8,703 bases of DNA, from positions 1-8,703 of the forward strand of contig JAUPLV010000088.1 of NCBI GenBank assembly GCA_030836725.1. Reading direction: 5' to 3'. The DNA is from Pseudomonadota bacterium. GTDB taxonomy: Bacteria; Pseudomonadota; Gammaproteobacteria; Burkholderiales; Thiobacillaceae. Made by a program: the position numbers and the translations under genes. Below, piece after piece: positions 1 to 5,817 of the stretch (the stretch's first letter is position 1; the number at the start of each line of letters is the position of its first letter). Below the pieces are notes generated by a model that searched no databases, was not told the origin of the DNA, and saw nothing but the letters and a program-made list of their open reading frames with translations.

Positions 1-1
1 T

Positions 2-835
2 CTGCGGAAATTCGAAAGGGCCGCGGAGGAAGTCGGCCTCGCCGTGGAATTCATCACGCGCGCCGATCTTGCCCGGCTGCCAGAGTTCGACGCGCTGTTC
101 ATCCGCGACACCACTTTCGCCAACCACTACACCTACCGCTTTTCGCGGCGGGCGACCGCTGAAGGCCTGGTGGTGATCGACGATCCCGAGTCCATCCTCA
201 AGTGCAACAACAAGGTTTATCTCGCTGAACTGCTCACCCGCCATAACATTCCCGCTCCCCGCACGCTGATGGTGCATCGCGACAATGTGGACCGGATCAT
301 TTCCAGTCTCGGATTGCCATGCGTGCTGAAGCAGCCGGACAGCTCGTTTTCGCTGGGGGTGGCCAGGGTGGACTCGGAGCAGGAATTGCACGCGAAAGTG
401 GATGCGTTGCTGCAGAACTCGGAACTGATCGTCGCGCAGGAATGGCTGCCCACCGAGTTCGACTGGCGCGTCGGCATCCTCGACCGGCGGCCGCTGTTCG
501 TGTGCAAGTATTTCATGGCCGCCGGGCACTGGCAGATCGTCAAGCGCGAGCCCGGCCGCAGCGGCTACAAGGAAGGCCCGGTCGAGGCGGTGGCAGTGGC
601 CGAAGCGCCGGAAGAAGTGCTGAAGATCGCTCTCAAGGCGGCCAACCTCATCGGCGACGGTCTCTACGGCGTGGATGTCAAGCAGGTCGGCAACCGCTGC
701 TATGTCATCGAGGTCAACGACAATCCCAACGTCGATGCCGGCAACGAGGACAAGGTGCTGAAGGATGCTCTCTACCGAGAGGTCATGGGCTCGTTCGTGC
801 GCCGTATCGAAGCGCGCAAGCGGGTGAACGCCTGA
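2..835 (+). CDS. RimK-like ATP-grasp amide ligase, 5' partial
   Basis: The C-terminal 277 residues of an ATP-grasp ligase of the RimK (glutamate ligase) type. The frame is open back to base 2. A GTG at 44 exists, but the codons before it (LRKFERAAEEVGLAVEF) look like normal family sequence, so the true start lies upstream. Visible ATP-grasp parts are the ATP-binding lysine strand (VLKQPDSSFSLGV, around bases 335-362), the adenine-side segment VAQEWLPTEFDWRVGIL, and the metal-binding end GLYGVDVKQVG...YVIEVNDNPNVDAG, with the expected Asp, Glu and Asn. Family members join a carboxylate to an amine through an acyl-phosphate, using ATP and Mg2+. RimK-like proteins with an extra N-terminal domain usually run to 450-500 residues, so a large N-terminal part is probably missing here. 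The gene overlaps the next ligase by one base (TGATG), so the two are almost certainly co-translated. The substrate is unknown, and protein modification like true RimK on ribosomal S6 is not implied. Confidence 0.9.
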   Translation: MRKFERAAEEVGLAVEFITRADLARLPEFDALFIRDTTFANHYTYRFSRRATAEGLVVIDDPESILKCNNKVYLAELLTRHNIPAPRTLMVHRDNVDRIISSLGLPCVLKQPDSSFSLGVARVDSEQELHAKVDALLQNSELIVAQEWLPTEFDWRVGILDRRPLFVCKYFMAAGHWQIVKREPGRSGYKEGPVEAVAVAEAPEEVLKIALKAANLIGDGLYGVDVKQVGNRCYVIEVNDNPNVDAGNEDKVLKDALYREVMGSFVRRIEARKRVNA

Positions 836-2073
836 TGCGCGCCACCCCCGCACTGCATGCTTTCGCGGGCTACGGCATCGAACTCGAATACATGATCGTG
901 GATCGGCATACCCTTGCGGTCATGCCGATTGCCGACAGGCTGCTGGGCGCCGCCGCGGGCGAAAATGCATCGGAAGTCGACCGCGGACGGTTCGGCTGGT
1001 CCAACGAGATCGTGCTGCACCTCGTCGAGGTCAAGAATGTCCGCCCCGACCCCGCGCTCGAACCCCTCGCGACCGGTTTCCAGACCGAAGTAAACAGCAT
1101 CAACCGCCTGCTGGAACCCATGGGTGCGCGTCTCATGCCGGGCGGCATGCACCCGCTGATGAATCCCGCCGTCGAAACGCGCTTCTGGCCCCACGCGAAT
1201 GCGCCCATCTACCAGGCCTATGACCGCATCTTCAACTGCAGAAAACACGGCCAGGCCAATGTGCAGAGCATGCACCTCAACCTGCCCTTCGCCGATGACG
1301 GCGAGTTCGCCCGCCTGCATGCCGCGGTTCGGCTGCTGCTGCCCATCCTGCCGGCGCTCGCCGCGAGTTCGCCCGTCGCCGACGGAAAACCCAGCGGTTA
1401 TCTCGACACCCGCATGGAGGCCTACCGCACCGCCGTCGGCCGCGTGCCATCGGCGATAGGCCGGCTGATACCGGAAACGGTCAACAGCCGCACCGAATAT
1501 GAGGCCCGGGTGCTGGCGCCGATGTACCGCGACATCGCTCCGCTCGACCCGCAGGGAGTGATGCATCACGAATGGCTCAATGCCCGCGGCGCGATCCCGC
1601 GCTTCGACCGCGATGCCATCGAGGTCCGCGTGATCGACGTGCAGGAATGCCCGCAGGCCGACCTCGCCATCGCCGCCGCCGCTGCCGCCGTCATTCGGGC
1701 GCTTTACGATGAAAGATGGTCGCGGCTCGCCCGGCAGCAGGCCATCGGCACCGATTCCCTGGTGAATATCCTGCACGCCTGCATTCGCGACGGCGAACAG
1801 GCGGCGATCGACGATGCCGGCTACCTTCGGCTATTGGGCTTTCCCGAACGGCAATGCCGGGCCGACGAACTGTGGCGGCGCCTCCTCGACCAGACGTCGC
1901 TGAAAAACTCCGCGGACTGGGGCGAACCGCTGCACACGATACTGGAACATGGACCGCTCGCCCGCCGCATCCTGCGGGCGGTCGGCCCGGAGTGCGGCAA
2001 GGCGCGGCTGCACGAGGTCTACGGTGAATTGTGCGACTGCCTCGAAGCGGGAAAGATGTTCGACGGTCGATGA
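835..2073 (+). CDS. GCS2-type carboxylate-amine ligase (glutamate-cysteine ligase family)
   Basis: A 412-residue protein of the glutamate-cysteine ligase type 2 / YbdK-like family, within the glutamine synthetase fold superfamily. Supporting motifs are GIELEY at residues 14-19 (acidic metal ligands), MPGGMHPLM at 101-109, NVQSMHLNLPF at 142-152, and the late arginine motif AIEVRVIDVQECP at 261-273, which in this family contacts ATP phosphates. The ATG at 835 shares its A with the preceding TGA stop, and the family motif begins about 14 residues later. The frame is also open far upstream inside the previous gene, but that extension is antisense-like noise. The enzyme should form an amide between a carboxylate (often glutamate) and an amine, with ATP. 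Many members carry the GCL label without making gamma-glutamylcysteine. Sitting between an ATP-grasp ligase and an amidohydrolase-like gene, it more likely builds a different conjugate. Family assignment is firm; substrate unknown. Confidence 0.92.
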   Translation: MRATPALHAFAGYGIELEYMIVDRHTLAVMPIADRLLGAAAGENASEVDRGRFGWSNEIVLHLVEVKNVRPDPALEPLATGFQTEVNSINRLLEPMGARLMPGGMHPLMNPAVETRFWPHANAPIYQAYDRIFNCRKHGQANVQSMHLNLPFADDGEFARLHAAVRLLLPILPALAASSPVADGKPSGYLDTRMEAYRTAVGRVPSAIGRLIPETVNSRTEYEARVLAPMYRDIAPLDPQGVMHHEWLNARGAIPRFDRDAIEVRVIDVQECPQADLAIAAAAAAVIRALYDERWSRLARQQAIGTDSLVNILHACIRDGEQAAIDDAGYLRLLGFPERQCRADELWRRLLDQTSLKNSADWGEPLHTILEHGPLARRILRAVGPECGKARLHEVYGELCDCLEAGKMFDGR

Positions 2074-2093
2074 ACGGCAAAAAACCTTCTTTC

Positions 2094-2118
2094 TTCGCGT
2101 TCCTTCGCACCCTTCGCG
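2094..2118 (+). repeat. Three degenerate TTCGCG units between operon genes
   Basis: In the 60-bp gap between the GCS2-type ligase and the amidohydrolase-family gene, TTCGCG (2094-2099), TTCGCA (2104-2109) and TTCGCG (2113-2118) recur at 10- and 9-base spacing inside a pyrimidine-rich run that starts after six or more A's at about 2079-2084. Similar short 'ctttgcg/cttcgcg' triplets with 9-10 base spacing occur between genes in many bacteria, to my recollection, with no agreed function. The Shine-Dalgarno of the downstream gene (AGGA at 2123-2126) lies directly after it. No role can be assigned from this sequence. Confidence 0.5.
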
Positions 2119-2133
2119 GATCAGGATTTTTCA

Positions 2134-2886
2134 ATGGCGAATCCTGACCATTACCTGATCACCTGCGAGCATGGCGGCAACCGCATTCCGCCCCGCTACC
2201 GCCCGCTATTCGCGGGCCTTGAGCCATTGCTGAAAACGCATCGCGGCTACGATCCCGGTGCGCTCGCCCTGGCCGAGGCGATGTCCAGAGCCTTGAATGC
2301 GCCGCTGTTCGCCTCAACCACCAGCCGCCTGCTGATCGACCTCAACCGTTCCCTCAGCCATCCACACCTGTATTCCGAGGCCACACGGAGCACACCGCTT
2401 ACGACCCGCCGCGCGATACTGGAAAAGGTCTACCTGCCTTTCCGAAACCAGGTCGAAACGGCGATTGCCGCAGCGATTGCGCGCGGCAGCCGGGTGATCC
2501 ACCTTTCCGCCCACAGTTTCACGCCGGAACTCGACGGCACAATCCGCAACGCCGATATCGGCCTGCTCTACGATCCGGCGCGTGGCGGCGAACTGGAAAT
2601 GTGCCGGTGCTGGCAGCGCCGAATCAAGGCAATGGCGCCTCGATTGAAGGTGCGCCGCAATTACCCCTATACCGGCACGTCCGACGGTTTTACCGCCTAC
2701 CTGCGCCGCCGTTTTCCGGCCGAGTCTTATATCGGCATCGAAGTTGAAATCAATCAGAAACACGTTTTCAGGGGCGGACAAGCATGGGATGCCTTGCAGG
2801 GCGTTGTGATCGAGGCGTTGCGTCAAACGATCGCGGCGCCAACTGCATTCATGGCGCCCCCCCGCAACCGAGCCTGTCGGCGATAA
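2134..2886 (+). CDS. N-formylglutamate amidohydrolase-family protein
   Basis: A 250-residue protein of the N-formylglutamate amidohydrolase (HutG/FGase, COG3741-like) family. Recognisable conserved blocks are CEHGGNRIP at residues 11-19, HRGYDPGA at 36-43, LLIDLNRS at 67-74, VIHLSAHSFTP at 121-131, DIGLLYDPAR at 141-150 and IGIEVEINQK at 200-209. The His and Glu residues in these blocks are the likely zinc ligands and catalytic groups. The start is ATG 2134, with AGGA seven bases upstream. Classical members hydrolyse N-formyl-L-glutamate in histidine breakdown, but no hut gene is visible. Its place behind two amide-forming ligases suggests that it trims or deprotects an acyl-amino acid or amide made by that pathway. 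The C-terminal tail (around residues 234-250, Ala/Pro/Arg-rich, encoded over a C7 run) looks non-conserved. The family is clear; the true substrate is an inference. Confidence 0.88.
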   Translation: MANPDHYLITCEHGGNRIPPRYRPLFAGLEPLLKTHRGYDPGALALAEAMSRALNAPLFASTTSRLLIDLNRSLSHPHLYSEATRSTPLTTRRAILEKVYLPFRNQVETAIAAAIARGSRVIHLSAHSFTPELDGTIRNADIGLLYDPARGGELEMCRCWQRRIKAMAPRLKVRRNYPYTGTSDGFTAYLRRRFPAESYIGIEVEINQKHVFRGGQAWDALQGVVIEALRQTIAAPTAFMAPPRNRACRR

Positions 2887-3301
2887 AAACCAGGGGGGTC
2901 ACAAGCTGTAGACCGGCGAATCGTTCTCCGCCCGGCATCGAGAAATGAAGTTTCCGAGCGCTTGAGGCGCCTGCCGTCGCTTTCATCGGGGCGGCCGATC
3001 GTCTCTCGGACAATCCTGCCTGCCTTACGGGCTGACCGTGACTCCTGTCGCAGCCCGGTTCCGGCGCGGGCGGACTCCGCTTCCCTTGCCAAGACGCCCG
3101 CCGCCCCTCATACTGGCCGCACGAATTGGTCTTTTGGTCAGTCCCCTTCTGCCCCTCGCGGCATCCTGTTGGCTTTCCTCATTGGCATCCCTTCCGTGCA
3201 ACCCAGGCACGGCTGCCGTGGCTCCGCTGCGATCTTTCGCCTATCCATCCAGTCGTCGTGCTGCTCAACCGCGTCGTCGACACACCATGAGGAAATCCAC
3301 C
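2887..3301. other. Gene-free stretch: operon end and long infA leader
   Basis: A 415-bp stretch separating the amidoligase cluster from infA. Open frames on both strands here are Arg/Pro/Ser-rich, lack Shine-Dalgarno sequences and look non-coding. The first half has small self-complementary patches (for example AGGCGCCT near 2965) but no hairpin followed by a T-run, so I see no intrinsic terminator for the upstream operon. The second half contains the infA promoter candidate and a leader of about 180 nt. That leader has a TTGGTC direct repeat (3126-3131 and 3134-3139) and an 8-bp, one-mismatch stem (3205-3212 with 3216-3223). Confidence 0.5.
3086..3114 (+). promoter_or_regulatory. Putative sigma70 promoter for infA
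   Basis: TTGCCA at 3086-3091 (5 of 6 to the -35 consensus) and CATACT at 3109-3114 (4 of 6 to the -10 consensus) are separated by exactly 17 bases. Transcription would begin near 3121, leaving a leader of about 180 nt before the infA start. This is a pattern match only, but it is the best promoter-like site in the stretch. Confidence 0.5.
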
Positions 3302-3565
3302 ATGTCCAAAGAAGAGCTTGTCGAAATGGAAGGCGTCGTCAGCGAAGTGCTGCCGCAAACCCGCTTCCGCGTCACCCTGGACAACGGCTTCATCATCATC
3401 GCCTACGCCTCCGGAAAAATGCGCAAGCACCGCATCCGCATCCTGGCCGGCGACAAGGTCACCATTGAAATGTCGCCCTACGATCTCACCAAAGGCCGCA
3501 TCAACTTCCGCCACAAGGAAGCCACCGCCGCGCCGCGGCCCGCGATGCAAAGACGTTACAACTGA
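3302..3565 (+). CDS. infA: Translation initiation factor IF-1 (second-type, C-terminally extended)
   Basis: An 87-residue IF-1. Residues 1-72 form the S1/OB-fold core that binds the ribosomal A site of the 30S subunit and assists IF-2 and IF-3 during initiation. Hallmarks are VEMEGVVSEVLP at 7-18, FRVTLDNG at 22-29, SGKMRKHRIRILAGDKV at 37-53 and SPYDLTKGRI at 58-67. The start at 3302 is chosen because it aligns with the usual IF-1 N-terminus and has TGAGGA at 3288-3293, eight bases upstream. An in-frame ATG at 3287 lacks a ribosome-binding site, and the longer open frame back to 3038 does not look coding. The basic tail of about 15 residues (EATAAPRPAMQRRYN) exceeds the classic 72-residue form and matches the second IF-1 copy seen in many betaproteobacteria. 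The long leader hints at post-transcriptional control, as in cold-shock genes; this is inference. Confidence 0.95.
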   Translation: MSKEELVEMEGVVSEVLPQTRFRVTLDNGFIIIAYASGKMRKHRIRILAGDKVTIEMSPYDLTKGRINFRHKEATAAPRPAMQRRYN

Positions 3566-3578
3566 CCCACACCGGCAA

Positions 3579-3597
3579 GGCTTGAACGCCTCAAGCC
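3579..3597 (+). other. Perfect 7-bp stem-loop after infA
   Basis: GGCTTGA (3579-3585) and TCAAGCC (3591-3597) form a perfect 7-bp stem with a 5-base loop, 14 bases after the infA stop. It is followed by AATCG rather than a T-run, so it is not a canonical intrinsic terminator. It lies just ahead of the next start codon (3617) and could act as a partial attenuator or RNA-processing site. Confidence 0.4.
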
Positions 3598-3616
3598 AAT
3601 CGTCCCGCACCTCCCC

Positions 3617-3874
3617 ATGACCGACGCAATCAAACAGCATCCCCTCGGCGTCTGCAAAGTCTGCGGAGCCATCACCTATCGCAAGGAAGCCGTCGGCAAG
3701 CGCTGCGAGCGCGACCGCCGGGGCGCGCGTTGCAGCGGCACGGTCGCCGTCGCCTCGCGCGATGCCTGCTGGAAGCGATGCACAAGCTGCGGCGGCACGG
3801 GAAAGCAGGGCGACACGCCCTGCACCTACTGCCGCGGCATAGGCTGGAGCCTGGCCAAACCCTGGAGCATTTGA
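3617..3874 (+). CDS. Small Cys-rich protein with DnaJ-like zinc motifs
   Basis: An 85-residue protein with nine cysteines in a regular layout: CKVC at residues 13-16, single cysteines at 30, 39 and 51, then CTSCGGTG at 55-62 and CTYCRGIG at 69-76. The last two are CxxCxGxG motifs, the unit of the DnaJ zinc-binding domain, and the front CxxC may pair with C30/C39 in a second zinc site. There is no J-domain, signal peptide or membrane segment, so this is probably a cytoplasmic zinc-ribbon protein rather than a co-chaperone. The start is ATG 3617. No good Shine-Dalgarno precedes it (CCTCCCC), which suggests coupling to infA, 51 bases upstream in the same direction. I do not recognise a named family. 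Being next to IF-1 makes an RNA- or ribosome-linked role possible but unproven. Confidence 0.75.
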   Translation: MTDAIKQHPLGVCKVCGAITYRKEAVGKRCERDRRGARCSGTVAVASRDACWKRCTSCGGTGKQGDTPCTYCRGIGWSLAKPWSI

Positions 3875-3939
3875 CGACGCGGCGAATCCCGCGGCGCCGG
3901 ATGGCCGACGCATCGGCGGAACAGGCTGCGCCAATCCGC

Positions 3940-3956
3940 CCGGCGAAGGCCGCCGG
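3940..3956. other. GC-rich hairpin between convergent genes
   Basis: CCGGCG (3940-3945) pairs with CGCCGG (3951-3956) across a 5-base loop, in the roughly 100-bp gap between the 3' ends of the Cys-rich protein gene and the minus-strand exported-protein gene. No clear T-run follows on either strand. It may slow transcription from both sides, but it could equally be chance in GC-rich DNA. Confidence 0.25.
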
Positions 3957-3976
3957 CGTTTCCTGGCTTTGCAGCC

Positions 3977-4342
3977 TTACTTCTTGCCGTTATCGACCAT
4001 CAGGCTATTGACGAAAATAATGCTGGGGAAAGAACGCTTAAGCGATTTGCTGTAGAAATTGGTCATCGGCATGCCGTCATCGAAGCGGACGCTGTCGCCT
4101 TTCTTGACCTCCGCGCTGACAGCAGCCAGCCACACCGTCTTCTTGCCCTGCGACACCTCCACATAGGTGTAGCCGGGCACGCTCAGCGTGCTGAGCACCT
4201 TGCCGGTCTGGCTCAAGGTCGTTTGCGGCGCCGCCGTTTGCGGCATCGTCATCCCCGCATGGGGATTGGCCGGCGCCGCGGGCTCGGCGGCCAGGGCGGA
4301 CGTCGAGAGAATCAAGGCAAAAAGAATCGGTATGGATTTCAT
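3977..4342 (-). CDS. Small exported NrfJ-like protein
   Basis: A 121-residue protein starting at the ATG whose complement is 4340-4342, with AGGA eight bases upstream on the coding strand. An in-frame ATG at 4384 is rejected because it would place charged residues before the signal peptide. Residues 1-19 (MKSIPILFALILSTSALAA) are a clear Sec signal peptide with an AxA cleavage site, so the mature protein is periplasmic or secreted. A low-complexity segment with NPHAGMTMP at 26-34 follows, then a compact domain: TGKVLSTLSVPGYTYVEV at 46-63, TVWLAA at 69-74, KKGDSVRF at 80-87, GMPMTNFYSKSLKRSF at 90-105 and IIFVN at 108-112. This pattern resembles NrfJ-like proteins, small OB-fold-like periplasmic proteins of unclear role found near redox and nitrite reductase genes. 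The Met/His residues might bind metal, but that is speculation. No redox gene is adjacent. Confidence 0.75.
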   Translation of the reverse strand: MKSIPILFALILSTSALAAEPAAPANPHAGMTMPQTAAPQTTLSQTGKVLSTLSVPGYTYVEVSQGKKTVWLAAVSAEVKKGDSVRFDDGMPMTNFYSKSLKRSFPSIIFVNSLMVDNGKK

Positions 4343-4379
4343 GGACGGCTTCCTGGCAGGGTCTGGTTTAAAACACCGA

Positions 4380-4385
4380 ATCATA
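4380..4385 (-). promoter_or_regulatory. Possible -10 element for the exported-protein gene
   Basis: Read on the minus strand, TATGAT (5 of 6 to TATAAT) lies 37 bases before the start codon. No good -35 hexamer is found 16-18 bases upstream (TGGGCA at 16 is the best, 3 of 6), so the site is weak or activator-dependent. Confidence 0.3.
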
Positions 4386-4490
4386 TACGAATCCGGCCGC
4401 CTGCCCAGCGCAAGATCCGTAACCCGTCGCGCGCCCGAACCGAACGCGGCAATCCGCGCGGCGCACCCCTGTTTGACGCACCCAATACCA

Positions 4491-4519
4491 TTGAAACAAT
4501 CATGGTTTTATGGGATATT
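4491..4519 (+). promoter_or_regulatory. Putative sigma70 promoter for the surface-protein gene
   Basis: TTGAAA at 4491-4496 (5 of 6) and GATATT at 4514-4519 (4 of 6) are 17 bases apart. A TG at 4511-4512 gives an extended -10 (TGn). Transcription would begin near 4526, about 130 nt before the start at 4656. Located in the 313-bp divergent gap, which otherwise shows no gene. Confidence 0.5.
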
Positions 4520-4655
4520 CCCGACGTTTGTTTCCGCCGCTCAGCGCAGCATGTCGGAATCATTCCTGCGAATGTCCACTGCCCGAACGGTGCGTCCGGG
4601 CCGGATGGCGGTAGTTATCCAGTTTCCGAACAATACGGTCCCAGGGAGGGATTCA

Positions 4656-5672
4656 ATGAAAACAGCCTATATTGCAGCCTTGGCATGCCTCATCGGCCTG
4701 CCGCTCGTGGCGAATGCCCAGAGCTTTACGGGACCCGGCGGGGCCATTTTGGACGGAGCGCCGGCGATCCAGTTCACCTCGACGGTGGTGGTTCCGGTGA
4801 CGGTCACGGATCCCATCGTGAATGTGCGGGTCGACTTCAACGGCCTGAACCACACATGGGTGGGCGATTTATGGGCCCGCCTGGTTCACCCCGACGGCAC
4901 CACCACCATCGATCTCCTGCTGCGTCCCGGTCGGGGTAGTGCTTCAGGTCTCGGGTACAACATGGATTTCAGCGCGGCCAACGCCTATTCGTTCGCGGAC
5001 ACGGGAACCCCGCTCTTCGATGTGGCGCCCGCGTCACCAATCCCTTCCGGGCTCTACGTGCCCTCGTCGAACCCGAATCCGGCGATTTCCAACGCCCTGC
5101 CCTATGCCTATACGCCGACCTCGTTCGCGGCGACTTTTGGCGGCATGAGCGCAGCCGGAACCTGGACCCTGATCATCGAGGACTACGCTGCTGGGGACAT
5201 CGGCGGACTGACCGACTGGACGCTGCAAATCGATACCGGCCCGGGATTGACCCTCGACACCTCGCTTCTGGATTTCGGCGACGTCGACGTCGGCCTGACC
5301 AGCGCGGTGCAGACCGTGATCGTCCAGAGCGACGGCACCCAGACCCTGACGGTGAGCAGCGTCGGCGCCGCCGCCGCACCGTTCGCCCTGACCGGCGGAA
5401 CCTGCCCTGCCGTGCCCTTCGATCTGCTGCCCACCGAGCAGTGCACGCTGGAGTTCACGTTCAGCCCGACTGTCGCCGGAGCGGCCAGCCAGTCTCTCTT
5501 GATCGCAAGCAACGCGCCGGACAGCCCGGCCACGCTCCAACTTAACGGCAACGGCCTCCAGGCAGCCGTCGTGGCCCCGGTCCCGACGCTGACGCAATGG
5601 ACCCAGGCAGTGCTGGCCGCGCTGATGGCGCTCCTGGCCATCGGAACGCTGCGTCGGCAACGCGTGCGCTGA
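4656..5672 (+). CDS. Secreted P-domain / choice-of-anchor protein with IPTL-CTERM-like tail
   Basis: A 338-residue exported protein. The start at 4656 is preceded by GGGAGGG five bases upstream and opens directly into a signal peptide (residues 1-21, ending VANA/Q). The open frame reaches back to 4188, but that part is not coding. Residues about 40-193 resemble the P/Homo B domain of proprotein convertases: VTDPIVNVRVDFNGLNHTWVGDLWARLVHPDGT, then AAGTWTLIIEDYAAGDIGGLTDWTLQI. Residues about 198-300 form an ASH/choice-of-anchor D type beta-sandwich (LLDFGDVDVGL, QCTLEFTFSPTVAGAAS, LQLNGNG), with C250 and C263 able to form a disulfide. The end, VPTLTQW at 309-315, a hydrophobic helix and RRQRVR, is an IPTL-CTERM-like sorting signal, usually processed by an exosortase/archaeosortase-type enzyme. 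No protease domain is present, so this is probably a surface adhesion or structural protein. Monocistronic, with its own promoter and terminator. Confidence 0.85.
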   Translation: MKTAYIAALACLIGLPLVANAQSFTGPGGAILDGAPAIQFTSTVVVPVTVTDPIVNVRVDFNGLNHTWVGDLWARLVHPDGTTTIDLLLRPGRGSASGLGYNMDFSAANAYSFADTGTPLFDVAPASPIPSGLYVPSSNPNPAISNALPYAYTPTSFAATFGGMSAAGTWTLIIEDYAAGDIGGLTDWTLQIDTGPGLTLDTSLLDFGDVDVGLTSAVQTVIVQSDGTQTLTVSSVGAAAAPFALTGGTCPAVPFDLLPTEQCTLEFTFSPTVAGAASQSLLIASNAPDSPATLQLNGNGLQAAVVAPVPTLTQWTQAVLAALMALLAIGTLRRQRVR

Positions 5673-5679
5673 CCCGGTA

Positions 5680-5695
5680 CGCCCCCGAGGGGGCG
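5680..5695 (+). other. GC-rich hairpin just after the surface-protein stop
   Basis: CGCCCC (5680-5685) pairs with GGGGCG (5690-5695) over a 4-base loop, eight bases after the stop codon and ahead of the main terminator. There is no T-run. It may protect the mRNA 3' end or act as a secondary pause. Confidence 0.3.
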
Positions 5696-5717
5696 GGGCA
5701 ATAAGCACCGATCCAAG

Positions 5718-5746
5718 GCCCGCCCGCTTCAGGGCGGGCTTTTTTT
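5718..5746 (+). terminator. Strong intrinsic terminator
   Basis: GCCCGCCC (5718-5725) and GGGCGGGC (5732-5739) form a perfect 8-bp GC stem with a 6-base loop, followed at once by seven T's (5740-5746). It lies 45 bases after the surface-protein stop codon and closes that transcription unit. Confidence 0.92.
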
Positions 5747-5817
5747 GTCCCGGTTTCAACGGGCCCGGTGGCTTTGTCCTGGAGTTTGCCGATAATCAAG
5801 GATTCCCGCACGCCTGA

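Noticed and set aside
319..834. N-terminal extension of the GCS2-type open frame
   Set aside because: It overlaps the ATP-grasp gene in another frame and is Arg/Gln/Gly-rich; the ATG at 835 fits the family and the stop/start overlap.
772..1776. 334-codon minus-strand open frame over the GCS2-type gene
   Set aside because: It lies opposite a confidently identified gene and shows typical shadow composition.
2..2886. N-acetylglutaminylglutamine amide (NAGGN) operon
   Set aside because: That pathway uses an asparagine synthetase-like enzyme and an acetyltransferase/ATP-grasp fusion; neither is visible, and the GCS2-type ligase does not belong to it.
2823..3092. 89-codon minus-strand open frame in the gene-free stretch
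   Set aside because: It is Arg-rich, has no family resemblance and overlaps the end of the amidohydrolase gene; no support for coding.
3038..3301. N-terminal extension of the IF-1 open frame
   Set aside because: IF-1 has a well-known N-terminus at 3302 with a good ribosome-binding site; the extension looks like untranslated leader.
4188..4655. N-terminal extension of the surface-protein open frame
   Set aside because: It overlaps the divergent exported-protein gene, and the signal peptide begins at 4656.
5034..5759. 241-codon minus-strand open frame over the surface-protein gene
   Set aside because: It runs through the intrinsic terminator and opposes a protein with a signal peptide, domains and sorting tail.
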